A stretch of 64,000 nt of DNA from Siphonodentalium dalli (Eukaryota > Mollusca > Scaphopoda > Gadilida > Siphonodentaliidae), in assembly GCA_032622095.1 (NCBI GenBank), contig CP136066.1, positions 43,165,835 to 43,229,834 on the forward strand. The letters are read 5' to 3'. Below, one piece after another: positions 25,601 through 33,114 of the stretch. The position numbers and the translations under genes were made by a program. The notes under the pieces are model-generated. The model saw only the letters and a list, made by a program, of their open reading frames with translations, did not search any database and was not told the DNA's origin. The number at the start of each line of letters is the position of its first letter. Positions within the stretch are counted from its first letter, which is position 1.

Positions 25601-28600
25601 TCAATTTTGATTAATATTCGCAAAAATAACTACTTTGATCAAGATCATTCTTCATATCTATTTGATCACCCTACCGGGGTGTTTCACACCACTTTAATAG
25701 GAGATTGTTGGTGAGATCGTCGTTGCGATGCAGGCTTTTACTGCTGTTCATGAGATGTTACTCATCGACGGATATGGGTTGACCTCTTGCCTTCTGATTA
25801 CGACGATAGTACCGTTCTACTAGGCGGCATTTCTGGTCTCCACTTGGTCGGTAACTGTTATAAATTGGTGACGTCATAAAATAAGATATAGCCTATCTAC
25901 AAAATAAGGCTTTTTTTCGTTATTACAAAAAACACATACATCCCAATTGTGCATTTGAATTAAAACAGCGTGTTGACTATAAAAACATATTTGCAGGTAG
26001 CCTAAGACACATTTTTACTTATATCGTGTACACTTTCAGTAAATGGTAACTGGAGCAACTGGTCAACATGGAGTGCATGTGGCGCCAAATGTGGGCGTGG
26101 CAGAAGGACACGGTCAAGGACGTGTACTAACCCCGCCCCAGTCCGTGGCGGCAAAACATGTGCGGGCAGCGCCATGTCATCTGGGCCTTGTTACTCAAAA
26201 CCATGTCGAGGTATTTCATTAAATGGTTGCTATATATTAATATTATTAAAGATGTGTTATGTTGTCTGCTAAGATTTTACTTGGTTGTTCGGTATCACAG
26301 TGCTCAGAGTGTCGAACTTGTAATGGTGTTAACGCACCTACATGAGTTCGCGCCCTCCTGTGGCTATCGTCTCCACAACAGTTGCGTGGTAGGATACAGC
26401 TATATGTGTGTTCATGCGCCGCACGCTGTTTAGATCTCGCGCCAGATTGTGACCCCTGAGCAGGTCACTTGTACTGTGCTCACTTCGTCGTACCTAGACG
26501 ATTAATAGAGTCCTGAGTGTTGCGGAAGTCATTAAAATGGTAGCAGACATACAACGCGGCATTACTCGCCAGCTAGGGTGATACTGTGAAGCGCTTAGGG
26601 TCTACTTGTATAGAATATAAGCGCTATATAAGCATCATTATTACCCCTATTTAGTTCTATAAAATAGAATTGCTACATGGTAGTACTTCACTTCCTTAAC
26701 TATAGCTCAGTTTATCACTACCTCCCAAATGTGCACAACGCCGACAAGGATCACTAAATATTTGTTCTGATCAAAGACATGCCACCTTGTGACACATTTT
26801 TACTCATATCGTGTACACTTTCAGTAAATGGTAACTGGAGCAACTGGTCAACATGGAGTGCATGTGGCGCCAAATGTGGGCGTGGCAGAAGGACACGAGC
26901 AAGGACGTGCACTAACCCCGCCCCAGTCAGCGGCGGCAAAACATGCGCGGGCAGCGCCATGTCATCTGGGCCTTGTAACTCAAAACCATGTCGAGGTATT
27001 TCATTAAATGGTTGCTATATATTAATATTATTAAAGATGTGTTATGTTGTCTGCTAAGATTTTACTTGGTTGTTCGGTACCACAGTGCTCAGAGTGTCGA
27101 ATTTGTAATGGTGTTAACGCACCTGCATGAGTTCGCGCCCTCCTGTGGACTATCGTCTCCACAACAGTTGCGTGGTAGGATAAAGCTATATGTGTGTTCA
27201 TGCGCCGCACGCTGTTTATATCTCGCGCCAGATTGTGACCCCTGAGCAGATCACTTGTACTGTGCTCACTTCGTCGTACCTAGACGATTAATAGAGTCCT
27301 GAGTGTTGCGGAAATCAGTAAAATGGTAGCAGACATACGACTCGGCATTACTCGCCAGCTAGGGTAATAATGTGAAGCGTTTAGGGTCTACTTGTATAGG
27401 AGATAAGCGCTACATAAGCATCGTTATTACCCCTATTTAGTTATATAAAATATAATTTCTGCATGGTAGACTCCATTTTGTTTTTCAGTTCTTGACACTT
27501 CCTTAACTATAGTTAATTTTATCATTGACTCTCTATCTCCCAAATGTGCACAACGTCGTCAGGTATCTCCCAATGATATACAACGACACCCGTCATTTCC
27601 CAAATATACAAAAAGGCACCCCCCTGGGTTGTTCGGTATCACAGTGCTCAGAGTATCGAACTTGTAATGGTGTTAACGCACCTGCACGCTGTTTAGATCT
27701 CGCGCCAGATTGTGACCCCTGAGCAGGTCACTTGTACTGTGCTCACTTCGTCGTACCTAGACGATTAATAGAGTCCTGAGTGTTGCGGAAATCAGTAAAA
27801 TGGTAGCAGACATACAACGCGGCATTACTCGCCAGCTAGGGTGATACTGTGAAGCGCTTAGGGTCTACTTGTATAGAATATAAGCGCTATATAAGCATCA
27901 TTATTACCCCTATTTAGTTCTATAAAATAGAATTGCTACATGGTAGTACTTCACTTCCTTAACTATAGCTCAGTTTATCACTACCTCCCAAATGTGCACA
28001 ACGCCGACAAGGATCACTAAATATTTGTTCTGATCAAAGACATGCCACCTTGTGACACATTTTTACTCATATCGTGTACACTTTCAGTAAATGGTAACTG
28101 GAGCAACTGGTCAACATGGAGTGCATGTGGCGCCAAATGTGGGCGTGGCAGAAGGACACGAGCAAGGACGTGCACTAACCCCGCCCCAGTCAGCGGCGGC
28201 AAAACATGCGCGGGCAGCGCCATGTCATCTGGGCCTTGTAACTCAAAACCATGTCGAGGTATTTCATTAAATGGTTGCTATATATTAATATTATTAAAGA
28301 TGTGTTATGTTGTCTGCTAAGATTTTACTTGGTTGTTCGGTATCACAGTGCTCAGAGTGTCGAATTTGTAATGGTGTTAACGCACCTGCATGAGTTCGCG
28401 CCCTCCTGTGGACTATCGTCTCCACAACAGTTGCGTGGTAGGATAAAGCTATATGTGTGTTCATGCGCCGCACGCTGTTTATATCTCGCGCCAGATTGTG
28501 ACCCCTGAGCAGATCACTTGTACTGTGCTCACTTCGTCGTACCTAGACGATTAATAGAGTCCTGAGTGTTGCGGAAATCAGTAAAATGGTAGCAGACATA

Positions 28601-30785
28601 CGACTCGGCATTACTCGCCAGCTAGGGTAATAATGTGAAGCGTTTAGGGTCTACTTGTATAGGAGATAAGCGCTACATAAGCATCGTTATTACCCCTATT
28701 TAGTTACATAAAATATAATTTCTGCATGGTAGACTCCATTTTGTTTTTCAGTTCTTGACACTTCCTTAACTATAGTTAATTTTATCATTGACTCTCTATC
28801 TCCCAAATGTGCACAACGTCGTCAGGTATCTCCCAATGATATACAACGACACCCGTCATTTCCCAAATATACAAAAAGGCACCCCCCCTGGGTTGTTCGG
28901 TATCACAGTGCTCAGAGTATCGAACTTGTAATGGTGTTAACGCACCTGCACGCTGTTTAGATCTCGCGCCAGATTGTGACCCCTGAGCAGGTCACTTGTA
29001 CTGTGCTCACTTCGTCGTACCTAGACGATTAATAGAGTCCTGAGTGTTGCGGAAATCAGTAAAATGGTAGCAGACATACAACGCGGCATTACTCGCCAGC
29101 TAGGGTGATACTGTGAAGCGCTTAGGGTCTACTTGTATAGAATATAAGCGCTATATAAGCATCATTATTACCCCTATTTAGTTCTATAAAATAGAATTGC
29201 TACATGGTAGTACTTCACTTCCTTAACTATAGCTCAGTTTATCACTACCTCCCAAATGTGCACAACGCCGACAAGGATCACTAAATATTTGTTCTGATCA
29301 AAGACATGCCACCTTGTGACACATTTTTACTCATATCGTGTACACTTTCAGTAAATGGTAACTGGAGCAACTGGTCAACATGGAGTGCATGTGGCGCCAA
29401 ATGTGGGCGTGGCAGAAGGACACGAGCAAGGACGTGCACTAACCCCGCCCCAGTCAGCGGCGGCAAAACATGCGCGGGCAGCGCCATGTCATCTGGGCCT
29501 TGTAACTCAAAACCATGTCGAGGTATTTCATTAAATGGTTGCTATATATTAATATTATTAAAGATGTGTTATGTTGTCTGCTAAGATTTTACTTGGTTGT
29601 TCGGTATCACAGTGCTCAGAGTGTCGAATTTGTAATGGTGTTAACGCACCTGCATGAGTTCGCGCCCTCCTGTGGACTATCGTCTCCACAACAGTTGCGT
29701 GGTAGGATAAAGCTATATGTGTGTTCATGCGCCGCACGCTGTTTATATCTCGCGCCAGATTGTGACCCCTGAGCAGATCACTTGTACTGTGCTCACTTCG
29801 TCGTACCTAGACGATTAATAGAGTCCTGAGTGTTGCGGAAATCAGTAAAATGGTAGCAGACATACGACTCGGCATTACTCGCCAGCTAGGGTAATAATGT
29901 GAAGCGTTTAGGGTCTACTTGTATAGGAGATAAGCGCTACATAAGCATCGTTATTACCCCTATTTAGTTATATAAAATATAATTTCTGCATGGTAGACTC
30001 CATTTTGTTTTTCAGTTCTTGACACTTCCTTAACTATAGTTAATTTTATCATTGACTCTCTATCTCCCAAATGTGCACAACGTCGTCAGGTATCTCCCAA
30101 TGATATACAACGACACCCGTCATTTCCCAAATATACAAAAAGGCACCCCCCTGGGTTGTTCGGTATCACAGTGCTCAGAGTATCGAACTTGTAATGGTGT
30201 TAACGCACCTGCACGCTGTTTAGATCTCGCGCCAGATTGTGACCCCTGAGCAGGTCACTTGTGCTGTGCTCACTTCGTCGTACCTAGACGATTAATAGAG
30301 TCCTGAGTGTTGCGGAAATCAGTCAAATGGTAGCAGACATACAACGCGGCATTACTCGCCAGCTAGGGTGATACTGTGAAGCGCTTAGGGTCTACTTGTA
30401 TAGAATATAAGCGCTATATAAGCATCATTATTACCCCTATTTAGTTCTATAAAATAGAATTGCTACATGGTAGTACTTCACTTCCTTAACTATAGCTCAG
30501 TTTATCACTACCTCCCAAATGTGCACAACGCCGACAAGGATCACTAAATATTTGTTCTGATCAAAGACATGCCACCTTGTGACACATTTTTACTCATATC
30601 GTGTACACTTTCAGTAAATGGTAACTGGGGCAACTGGTCAACATGGAGTGCATGTGGCGCCAAATGTGGGCGTGGCAGAAGGACACGAGCAAGGACGTGC
30701 ACTAACCCCGCCCCAGTCAGCGGCGGCAAAACATGCGCGGGCAGCGCCATGTCATCTGGGCCTTGTAACTCAAAACCATGTCGAG
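154..30785 (+). CDS. Modular WSC / fucolectin-like / TSP1 extracellular protein gene (5' end outside window, 3' end unresolved)
   Basis: Every exon found here begins and ends in phase 1, so modules can be added or skipped without shifting the frame. Order: at least seven WSC modules, one fucolectin-like F5/8C module, five TSP1 modules. All three domain families are extracellular, cysteine-rich and bind glycans or matrix, so a secreted or membrane-anchored adhesion or recognition protein is inferred. No signal peptide or membrane anchor was seen in the window, because the first exon lies to the left and no terminal exon was found. Splice sites are mostly canonical (gtaagt, gtgaga donors; ttacag, ttccag acceptors). 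The join from the last linker exon (ends 21,989) to the fucolectin-like exon (starts 22,854), and from 25,182 to the first TSP1 exon at 26,040, keeps the frame. I do not recognise a named orthologue. Confidence 0.75.
2123..4248 (+). CDS. WSC module 2 with linker (exons 2123-2230, 2738-2899, 3647-3694, 4225-4248)
   Basis: This is the first complete module. Exon A (108 nt) gives SIGCYKDTRKRDL, then the CAKHC motif; GCYxD...RDL is the usual WSC opening. Exon B (162 nt) gives HCFC, CNMKCPG and CGGSW. All eight WSC cysteines are present. WSC domains occur in polycystin-1, Kremen and fungal wall sensors and are thought to bind carbohydrate; the ligand here is unknown. Exons C and D add the 24-residue Gly/Ser-rich linker. 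The four exons total 342 nt (114 codons) out of a 2,584-bp genomic unit. Confidence 0.75.
4707..6830 (+). CDS. WSC module 3 with linker (exons 4707-4814, 5322-5483, 6229-6276, 6807-6830)
   Basis: Same four-exon layout as module 2. A g-to-a change in exon B turns the KKE of other copies into KKK; cysteines are unchanged. The intron between B and C is 2 bp shorter than in module 2. The donor after exon C reads gcgaga instead of gtgaga, so this intron would be of the GC-AG class. The module belongs to the second sequence type of the array, shared with modules 5 and 7. Confidence 0.72.
7289..9414 (+). CDS. WSC module 4 with linker (exons 7289-7396, 7904-8065, 8813-8860, 9391-9414)
   Basis: Complete WSC module; the exons encode the same residues as module 2 as far as I can read. 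The donor after exon C is the normal gtgaga. The intron sequence is a mosaic: it resembles modules 1, 2 and 6 through most of the B-C intron, then matches modules 3 and 5 in the C-D intron and at the acceptor of exon D (ttgcttacag). This indicates recombination or gene conversion between the two unit types. Confidence 0.72.
9873..11996 (+). CDS. WSC module 5 with linker (exons 9873-9980, 10488-10649, 11395-11442, 11973-11996)
   Basis: Complete WSC module with all eight cysteines. The donor after exon C is gcgaga, as in module 3. Small intron changes (for example ctgatccctac at about 11,070) mark it as the same unit type as modules 3 and 7. Exon D has the ttgcttacag acceptor. Confidence 0.72.
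12455..19960 (+). CDS. WSC module 6, split by a 5.4-kb insertion and with a broken exon A donor (exons 12455-12562, 18450-18611, 19359-19406, 19937-19960)
   Basis: Exon A (12455-12562) is intact as coding sequence, but the donor that reads gtaagt in all other units reads ttaagt here (g to t at 12,563). About 70 bp later the unit is interrupted by foreign DNA (12,635-18,014), after which intron sequence resumes at the matching point and exons B, C and D follow with good splice sites. Because every exon is phase 1-1, skipping exon A6 would keep the reading frame but leave a half WSC domain. Whether the two half-domains are still used together cannot be told from sequence. Confidence 0.6.
14227..14464 (+). 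repeat. Minisatellite with tagtttaacgacatttttcg units
   Basis: About six imperfect copies of a roughly 26-bp unit ending in gtcttt, interspersed with the words atatctcaagatata and ggatctctag. It lies inside the 5.4-kb insertion. Confidence 0.75.
14534..15977 (+). repeat. Three tandem copies of a 474-485 bp repeat
   Basis: Copies start at cttgaaatgcag at 14,534, 15,008 and 15,493. They differ by few substitutions and short indels. No coding potential is apparent. A diverged copy in the opposite orientation lies at about 25,321-25,715 in the fucolectin/TSP1 intron, so the unit is a dispersed repeat of this genome. Confidence 0.85.
15988..16110. mobile_element. Small hAT-like MITE
   Basis: The ends CAGGGCATATATTTC and GAAATATAAGCCCTG form terminal inverted repeats with one mismatch; CAGGG is a common hAT-type end. 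Inside are repeated gcgagaat / acgagaat words. No clear 8-bp target duplication was seen (only ATTTC is shared by the flanks), so the class is tentative. Confidence 0.45.
20420..21989 (+). CDS. WSC module 7, most diverged full copy (exons 20420-20527, 21035-21196, 21942-21989)
   Basis: Exon A differs from the others at VFKDNYIRK (others VLKDNSIRK); exon B has KKCN for TKCN and CAGS for CGGS; exon C has GGISG for GGLSG. All eight WSC cysteines remain. No exon D follows: the intron after exon C runs directly into a truncated copy of exon B. Exon C7 could splice straight to the fucolectin-like exon at 22,854, which is also phase 1. Higher divergence at the array edge is expected when inner units are homogenised by unequal exchange. 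Confidence 0.68.
22204..22314 (+). pseudogene. Truncated eighth WSC exon B
   Basis: These 111 nt match positions 52-162 of exon B (from the AATTTGG of NKFG to the end), followed by a gtaagt donor. The first 51 nt and the acceptor are missing. The sequence jumps from the C-D intron (ends about 22,203) directly into mid exon B, so exon D, exon A and their introns were removed in one deletion. Without an acceptor it is unlikely to be used as an exon. Confidence 0.75.
22854..23090 (+). CDS. Fucolectin / F5-8C-like domain, first exon
   Basis: 237 nt, phase 1-1, acceptor ttttag, donor gtgagt. It encodes LTNVALNKPSVRST, then NANDGNRDSNF, SCTETNNQLNPYWYVDLG and VNRKDCC. The pattern ALNKP...DG...SCT.T...P.W.VDLG...V..V...NR.DCC is that of the fucolectin/tachylectin-4/pentraxin-1 (FTP) group of F5/8C lectins, which bind fucosylated glycans. 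The histidine usual in the SCTHT motif of this group is Glu here, so fucose binding may be changed or lost (inference from memory of the family motif). It follows the WSC array and joins the exon at 24,940. Confidence 0.75.
23184..23457. mobile_element. MITE-like inverted repeat
   Basis: The left arm (ctgagtttagtgtg ... actctatcccgca, to about 23,251) is matched in reverse by the right arm (tgcgggatagcgtcactc ... cactaaactcag). Arms are about 70 nt, imperfect; the middle is unrelated. No target duplication was identified. Confidence 0.55.
24306..24480. repeat. Long imperfect hairpin with gtcatattgga core
   Basis: The left arm (gttattatacaatgttgtg, cagtatgagtttttcttg, gactcg) is mirrored by the right arm (caagaaaaacacatactg, cacaacattgaataataac). 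The tip is aaagtcatattggactcg facing cgtccaatatgactttt. The word gtcatattg also recurs three times at 23,990-24,055, suggesting a related element next door. Confidence 0.7.
24539..24835 (+). pseudogene. Possible GPCR TM5-TM6 fragment
   Basis: An open frame gives two hydrophobic helices, HIFVAVILGVVIIYVSISIC and LLTFNVLISNIVNWFGVLLD, separated by a basic loop (KHARHKHMAIQRPR). Spacing and the NxxxWF motif resemble TM5, loop 3 and TM6 of rhodopsin-type receptors, loosely of the LGR/relaxin-receptor kind. No TM7 or NPxxY follows before the fucolectin-like exon at 24,940, and nothing upstream resembles TM1-4. It may be a captured exon or relic. The assignment rests on pattern memory only. Confidence 0.25.
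24940..25182 (+). CDS. Fucolectin / F5-8C-like domain, second exon
   Basis: 243 nt, phase 1-1, acceptor aatgcag, donor gtaaga at 25,183. It continues after the Cys-Cys pair with MRNFTIDG, then CFYFPG, FFNCTEPINVRYMRIVI and MCEMEVYGYKLQQNG. Alternating beta-strand segments ending in the LCEVEVYG-type strand are typical of the C-terminal half of FTP/F5-8C domains. If the donor is not used, the frame ends at a TGA at 25,197-25,199 after NGKTKR, which would give a short isoform lacking TSP1 domains. Confidence 0.72.
25183..26039 (+). other. Intron before the first TSP1 exon
   Basis: It contains a diverged reverse-orientation copy of the 485-bp repeat (about 25,321-25,715), recognisable from gacatattatggacttgtt, gtaaatatttacat and ggggtgtttcacacc. 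The remaining part (25,720-26,030) has a TGACGTCA word at 25,869-25,876 but no other structure I can name. Confidence 0.6.
25321..25715 (-). repeat. Diverged inverted copy of the 485-bp repeat
   Basis: Matches the reverse complement of the unit at 14,534-15,977 along most of its length with many substitutions. It is much older than the three tandem copies. Confidence 0.7.
26040..26210 (+). CDS. TSP1 domain 1
   Basis: 171 nt, phase 1-1, acceptor tttcag, donor gtattt. It encodes a thrombospondin type-1 repeat: VNGNWSNWSTWSACG with the WxxWxxW layers, GRGRRTRSRTC, and the closing SGPCYSKPC. Six cysteines are present. The WxxW tryptophans are typical C-mannosylation sites. This copy differs from domains 2-5 at RSRT (RART), PVRGG (PVSGG) and PCYSK (PCNSK), and is the only one on a shorter unit with a single SINE copy. 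Confidence 0.8.
26283..26643 (+). mobile_element. SINE-like element, founding copy
   Basis: Runs from ggttgttcggtatcac to gcgctatataagcatcatta. The 3' end aagcgctatataa...attatta resembles the shared tail of many animal SINE/LINE elements. It has the full-length body seen in the long copies and the tail variant seen in the short copies, so it may represent the state before the 1,263-bp unit formed. Confidence 0.6.
26825..26995 (+). CDS. TSP1 domain 2
   Basis: 171 nt, phase 1-1, same splice sites as domain 1. Encodes WSNWSTWSACG, RTRARTC and SGPCNSKPC. It is the first copy on the 1,263-bp unit. Confidence 0.8.
27068..27430 (+). mobile_element. SINE-like element, long copy (also at 28331-28693, 29595-29957, 30858-31220)
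   Basis: Each lies about 70 bp after a TSP1 exon and shares the body of the founding copy, including the piece catgagttcgcgccctcctg. The tail reads gaagcgtttagggtc and gcgctacataagcatcgtta. Four near-identical copies move with the TSP1 units. Confidence 0.6.
27627..27906 (+). mobile_element. SINE-like element, short copy (also at 28891-29170, 30154-30433, truncated 31417-31617)
   Basis: Same family, but lacks about 80 bp between gcacctgca and cgctgtttag. The deletion is flanked by short gcac repeats. The last copy stops at ggcatta (31,617), where the minisatellite begins. Confidence 0.6.
28088..28258 (+). CDS. TSP1 domain 3
   Basis: Identical in translation to domain 2, 1,263 bp downstream. 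Phase 1-1 exon with tttcag acceptor and gtattt donor. Confidence 0.8.
29352..29522 (+). CDS. TSP1 domain 4
   Basis: Identical in translation to domain 2, 1,264 bp downstream of domain 3. Phase 1-1. Confidence 0.8.
30615..30785 (+). CDS. TSP1 domain 5 (last one in the window)
   Basis: Same as domain 2 except NWGNWSTWS (Ser to Gly, a-to-g change). The WxxWxxW core is kept. Reading through its donor would add about 21 codons, mostly hydrophobic, ending in a TAA at 30,843-30,845; the same read-through exists in every copy. No further coding exon was found downstream, so this could be the natural 3' end or the gene may continue beyond the repeats. Confidence 0.75.
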
Positions 30786-31618
30786 GTATTTCATTAAATG
30801 GTTGCTATATATTAATATTATTAAAGATGTGTTATGTTGTCTGCTAAGATTTTACTTGGTTGTTCGGTATCACAGTGCTCAGAGTGTCGAATTTGTAATG
30901 GTGTTAACGCACCTGCATGAGTTCGCGCCCTCCTGTGGACTATCGTCTCCACAACAGTTGCGTGGTAGGATAAAGCTATATGTGTGTTCATGCGCCGCAC
31001 GCTGTTTATATCTCGCGCCAGATTGTGACCCCTGAGCAGATCACTTGTACTGTGCTCACTTCGTCGTACCTAGACGATTAATAGAGTCCTGAGTGTTGCG
31101 GAAATCAGTAAAATGGTAGCAGACATACGACTCGGCATTACTCGCCAGCTAGGGTAATAATGTGAAGCGTTTAGGGTCTACTTGTATAGGAGATAAGCGC
31201 TACATAAGCATCGTTATTACCCCTATTTAGTTATATAAAATATAATTTCTGCATGGTAGACTCCATTTTGTTTTTCAGTTCTTGACACTTCCTTAACTAT
31301 AGTTAATTTTGTCATTGACTCTCTATCTCCCAAATGTGCACAACGTCGTCAGGTATCTCCCAATGATATACAACGACACCCGTCATTTCCCAAATATACA
31401 AAAAGGCACCCCCCTGGGTTGTTCGGTATCACAGTGCTCAGAGTATCGAACTTGTAATGGTGTTAACGCACCTGCACGCTGTTTAGATCTCGCGCCAGAT
31501 TGTGACCCCTGAGCAGGTCACTTGTACTGTGCTCACTTCGTCGTACCTAGACGATTAATAGAGTCCTGAGTGTTGCGGAAATCAGTAAAATGGTAGCAGA
31601 CATACAACGCGGCATTAC

Positions 31619-32480
31619 CCATATAAAAATGTACCCGGGTAAATCCACCCAGGTTTTTTGGGCCAAAACCCGGGTATAAATCTATCTACCAAGACATCCA
31701 CCAACCATCAAGACCCCCTGAAACCTGGGTTTTATCATCATTAACCCAGCTGAAACTGGATAAAAACCCTGGTGTGGATAAACCTGGTGTGATTACCCAG
31801 GTGACCACACCCAGGTGTACCCTGGTGTTTCCTACCTGGGTGTTTCCCACCCAGGTGTACCTTGGTGTTATTCATCCAGGTGTTTCCTACCCAGGTGTTC
31901 CCTACCCAGGTGTATCTTGATTTTTCCAACCCAGGTGTACCTTGGTGTTTTCTTACCCCGGTGTACCTTGGTGTTTTCTTACCCGGGTGGATTTCCCAGT
32001 GTTTCTACCCAGGTATACCTTGGTGTTTTTACCAGGGTATACCGCGGGTATTTTAAGCAGGTACCACTCGCTTATATTTTACCCTGGTGTACCCCATCAT
32101 TTTCACCCAGATGTATCCCAGGTATACTACTCTGTTATATCCTGGTGTTGGAACACCAGGGTCTATCTGGGTGGTTGCACTTGGGTTAAACCTGGGTAAA
32201 AATACTGGGGTACACCAGGGTAAATCCGTGAGTTGAGCCTGCTTAAGAACACCTGGGATATACCCTGGTAGAAACACCTGGGGAAACACTGGGGTCGAAA
32301 ACACCAAGGTACACCTGGGTGGAAACATTGAGATGCACCTGGGTTAGAAAACCCCAAGGTACACCCAGGTAAAGAAACACCAAGGTGCACCTGGGTAGGA
32401 AAACCCCAAGGTACAACTGGGCGGGAAACACAAAGGAACACCTGGGTGAATAACACCAAGGTACACCTGGGTGGGGATAC
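31619..32480. repeat. GT-rich minisatellite arranged as a large imperfect palindrome
   Basis: The left half repeats words like cccaggtgtaccttggtgtt; the right half repeats the reverse complement, aacaccaaggtacacctggg. The axis is the perfect 20-bp palindrome at 32,141-32,160 (cctggtgttggaacaccagg). Unit length is about 20-30 bp and is irregular. Open frames on both strands here are by-products of the repeat. The array starts exactly where the last TSP1 unit is cut. Confidence 0.8.
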
Positions 32481-32679
32481 CAGAGTGAAATGGTGAGGAT
32501 GGCAATGCAGTAGGTTGGGATGGGATGCAGGGGTATTGTTATCAATGGAGTTGTTTTAGTATAATAGAACATTAAGGAAACTGATTGTGGAGCAATACAA
32601 ATTTATTCAAGATCAACAAACTAACTAAAGATTAAATACATGTATAGAAACACATGTAATACATAAATATATAAACTCA

Positions 32680-33114
32680 TTAAAGGTACTCAATCCGATC
32701 AGAGGGTCCTGTATTACTATTTCTTTTGGCTTTGGGGGTAAAAAATATTTGATTTGAGTCGAGGAACCCATCAAACAAAGCTCAGAGTTATTAGATATTG
32801 ATTTTTGATTTGTTATTTTCTCGAGATTAGTACTAATAATTGCCTCTAACTCCGTAATTTGCTCGAGATATGTACACCAGAAACACTATTCAAACAGACA
32901 AGGATGGATAACTATAAAATCAAGTGGTAATCATAACGCAATTTTGATCGTGTTCTGGGACAGAAAGAATAGAACTAACAAAATTTCAAATATCGATATC
33001 TGATCAGCCTGAGCTTTGATTGGTAGGTTCCTCGACTCGAATCAATTATGTTTTACCCCCCAAAGCCAAAGAAATAGTAATATAGGACCCTCTGATCGGA
33101 TTGAGTACCTTTAA
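32680..33114. mobile_element. MITE with TTAA ends (family 1, copy 1)
   Basis: Starts TTAAAGGTACTCAATCCGAT and ends with its reverse complement ATCGGATTGAGTACCTTTAA; the inverted arms extend about 110 bp, through gctttgggggtaaaa and gagtcgaggaaccca. The middle is AT-rich and non-coding. TTAA may be the target duplication, as in piggyBac-type elements, or part of the inverted repeat. Confidence 0.75.

Larger units (their letters stand above)
26644..31617 (+). repeat. Tandem array of 1,263-bp TSP1 units
   Basis: Units start at about 26,644, 27,907, 29,171 and 30,434. Each holds a spacer, the TSP1 exon, a long SINE-like copy, a spacer and a short SINE-like copy. Units differ by only a handful of bases in exons and non-coding parts alike. 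The fourth is cut off at 31,617 inside its short SINE-like copy, where a minisatellite begins. Confidence 0.9.

Noticed and set aside
26754-26960. Minus-strand Pro/His/Leu-rich frame over TSP1 exons
   Set aside because: Antisense shadow of the TSP1 exon.
31815-32572. Proline/Cys-rich frames on both strands of the minisatellite
   Set aside because: Open because of the repeat unit; no splice context or domain.
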